A stretch of DNA of 5,366 nt from DASWKG01 sp036396755 (GTDB lineage: Bacteria > Actinomycetota > UBA4738 > CALAEC01): contig DASWKG010000139.1 in the NCBI GenBank assembly GCA_036396755.1, positions 1 to 5,366 on the forward strand. The letters are read 5' to 3'. Each line of letters begins with the position of its first letter. Within the stretch, counting starts at the first letter, position 1. A model generated the notes under the pieces. It was not told where the DNA came from. It did no database searches and saw nothing but the letters and a program-made list of their open reading frames with translations. Positions 5,120 to 5,366 of the stretch are shown piece by piece. A program made the translations under genes and the position numbers.

Positions 5120-5366
5120 CTAGCGCAGCCAGGTCTTGACGATCACCTTCGCGAACTGCCAGCCGTACTTCAGCGCGCGCGGCTTCTTCGACTCGCCGGC
5201 CTTGCGGGCCTGGACGGTGATCGGCACCTCGCGGATGCGGGCCCGGTGGCGCAGCGCCTCGATGATGATCTCCGACGTCCAGAACTGGTCCTGCTCGAGG
5301 ATGAACCGCTCGAGCATCTCCGTCCGCACCGCTCGGTAGCCGTTCGAGACGTCGGTCACGCGCTGG
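5120..5366 (-). CDS. Family 2 glycosyltransferase, C-terminal end (partial, runs off the right edge)
   Basis: The minus-strand frame ends at TAG (5120-5122) and enters from beyond the right edge; 81 residues are visible. They show the end of a GT-A fold of the GT2 family, of the dolichyl/polyprenyl-phosphate mannosyltransferase (DPM1) or undecaprenyl-phosphate sugar transferase kind. The stretch VTDVSNGYRAVR is the typical D-x-S-N-G-Y/F-R acceptor-side motif. It is followed by EIIIEALRHRARIREVPITV and by R-K-A-G-E-S-K-K-P, the basic 'R..GeSK' motif. The protein ends at K-T-W-L-R with no C-terminal membrane domain. Such enzymes move a sugar from a nucleotide donor to a lipid carrier or glycan at the inner membrane face. 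Donor and acceptor cannot be read from this piece. An apparent GTG start at 5359 is an internal Val codon, not the start. It converges on thiS-thiE with a 37-bp gap. Confidence 0.9.
   Translation of the reverse strand, partial: QRVTDVSNGYRAVRTEMLERFILEQDQFWTSEIIIEALRHRARIREVPITVQARKAGESKKPRALKYGWQFAKVIVKTWLR

Noticed and set aside
1..5366. CRISPR arrays, tRNA or rRNA genes, insertion sequences, attachment sites
   Set aside because: No spaced direct repeats, no RNA-gene signatures other than the riboswitch, and no transposase or integrase motifs were seen on either strand.

Overview
The window is a very GC-rich bacterial segment with tightly packed genes, 4-bp start/stop overlaps and strong third-position G/C bias. 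Gene style and codon use suggest a high-GC actinobacterium-like organism, possibly a Thermoleophilia-type or related lineage. That placement is an inference from general character, not from a marker gene.

Left flank (1-1345): the 5' part of a Hanks-type Ser/Thr protein kinase gene runs leftward off the window from a start at 565. A 39-bp gap separates it from a divergent, rightward gene (605-1345) for a multi-pass membrane protein. This protein carries an H-A-P-A-H motif that resembles a site-2-protease (M50) zinc motif lacking its catalytic Glu.

Centre (about 1356-5082): a self-contained thiazole/thiamine operon. An extended -10 promoter leads directly into a TPP riboswitch whose 3' edge contains the Shine-Dalgarno sequence of thiG. 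The genes follow in order: thiG (thiazole synthase), thiH (radical-SAM tyrosine lyase, ATGA overlap), a 40-bp gap with a perfect 8-bp inverted repeat, a winged-helix regulator with C-terminal cysteines of the SufR/COG2345 type, and, overlapping it by GTGA, a fused thiS-thiE gene. ThiH makes dehydroglycine from tyrosine and ThiS carries sulfur as a thiocarboxylate. ThiG combines both with deoxyxylulose 5-phosphate to make the thiazole, and ThiE couples the thiazole to the pyrimidine to give thiamine phosphate. ThiF, ThiC, ThiD and ThiL are not in the window, and flanking genes on the opposite strand or of other function close the operon on both sides.

Right flank (5083-5366): a short convergent gap with a possible hairpin, then the C-terminal end of a family 2 glycosyltransferase gene on the minus strand that continues off the right edge.

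The most unusual points are the ThiS-ThiE fusion, which buries the ThiS diglycine inside a longer chain, and the Fe-S-type regulator embedded between the two halves of a riboswitch-controlled thiamine operon. No gene-free stretch exceeds 300 bases.
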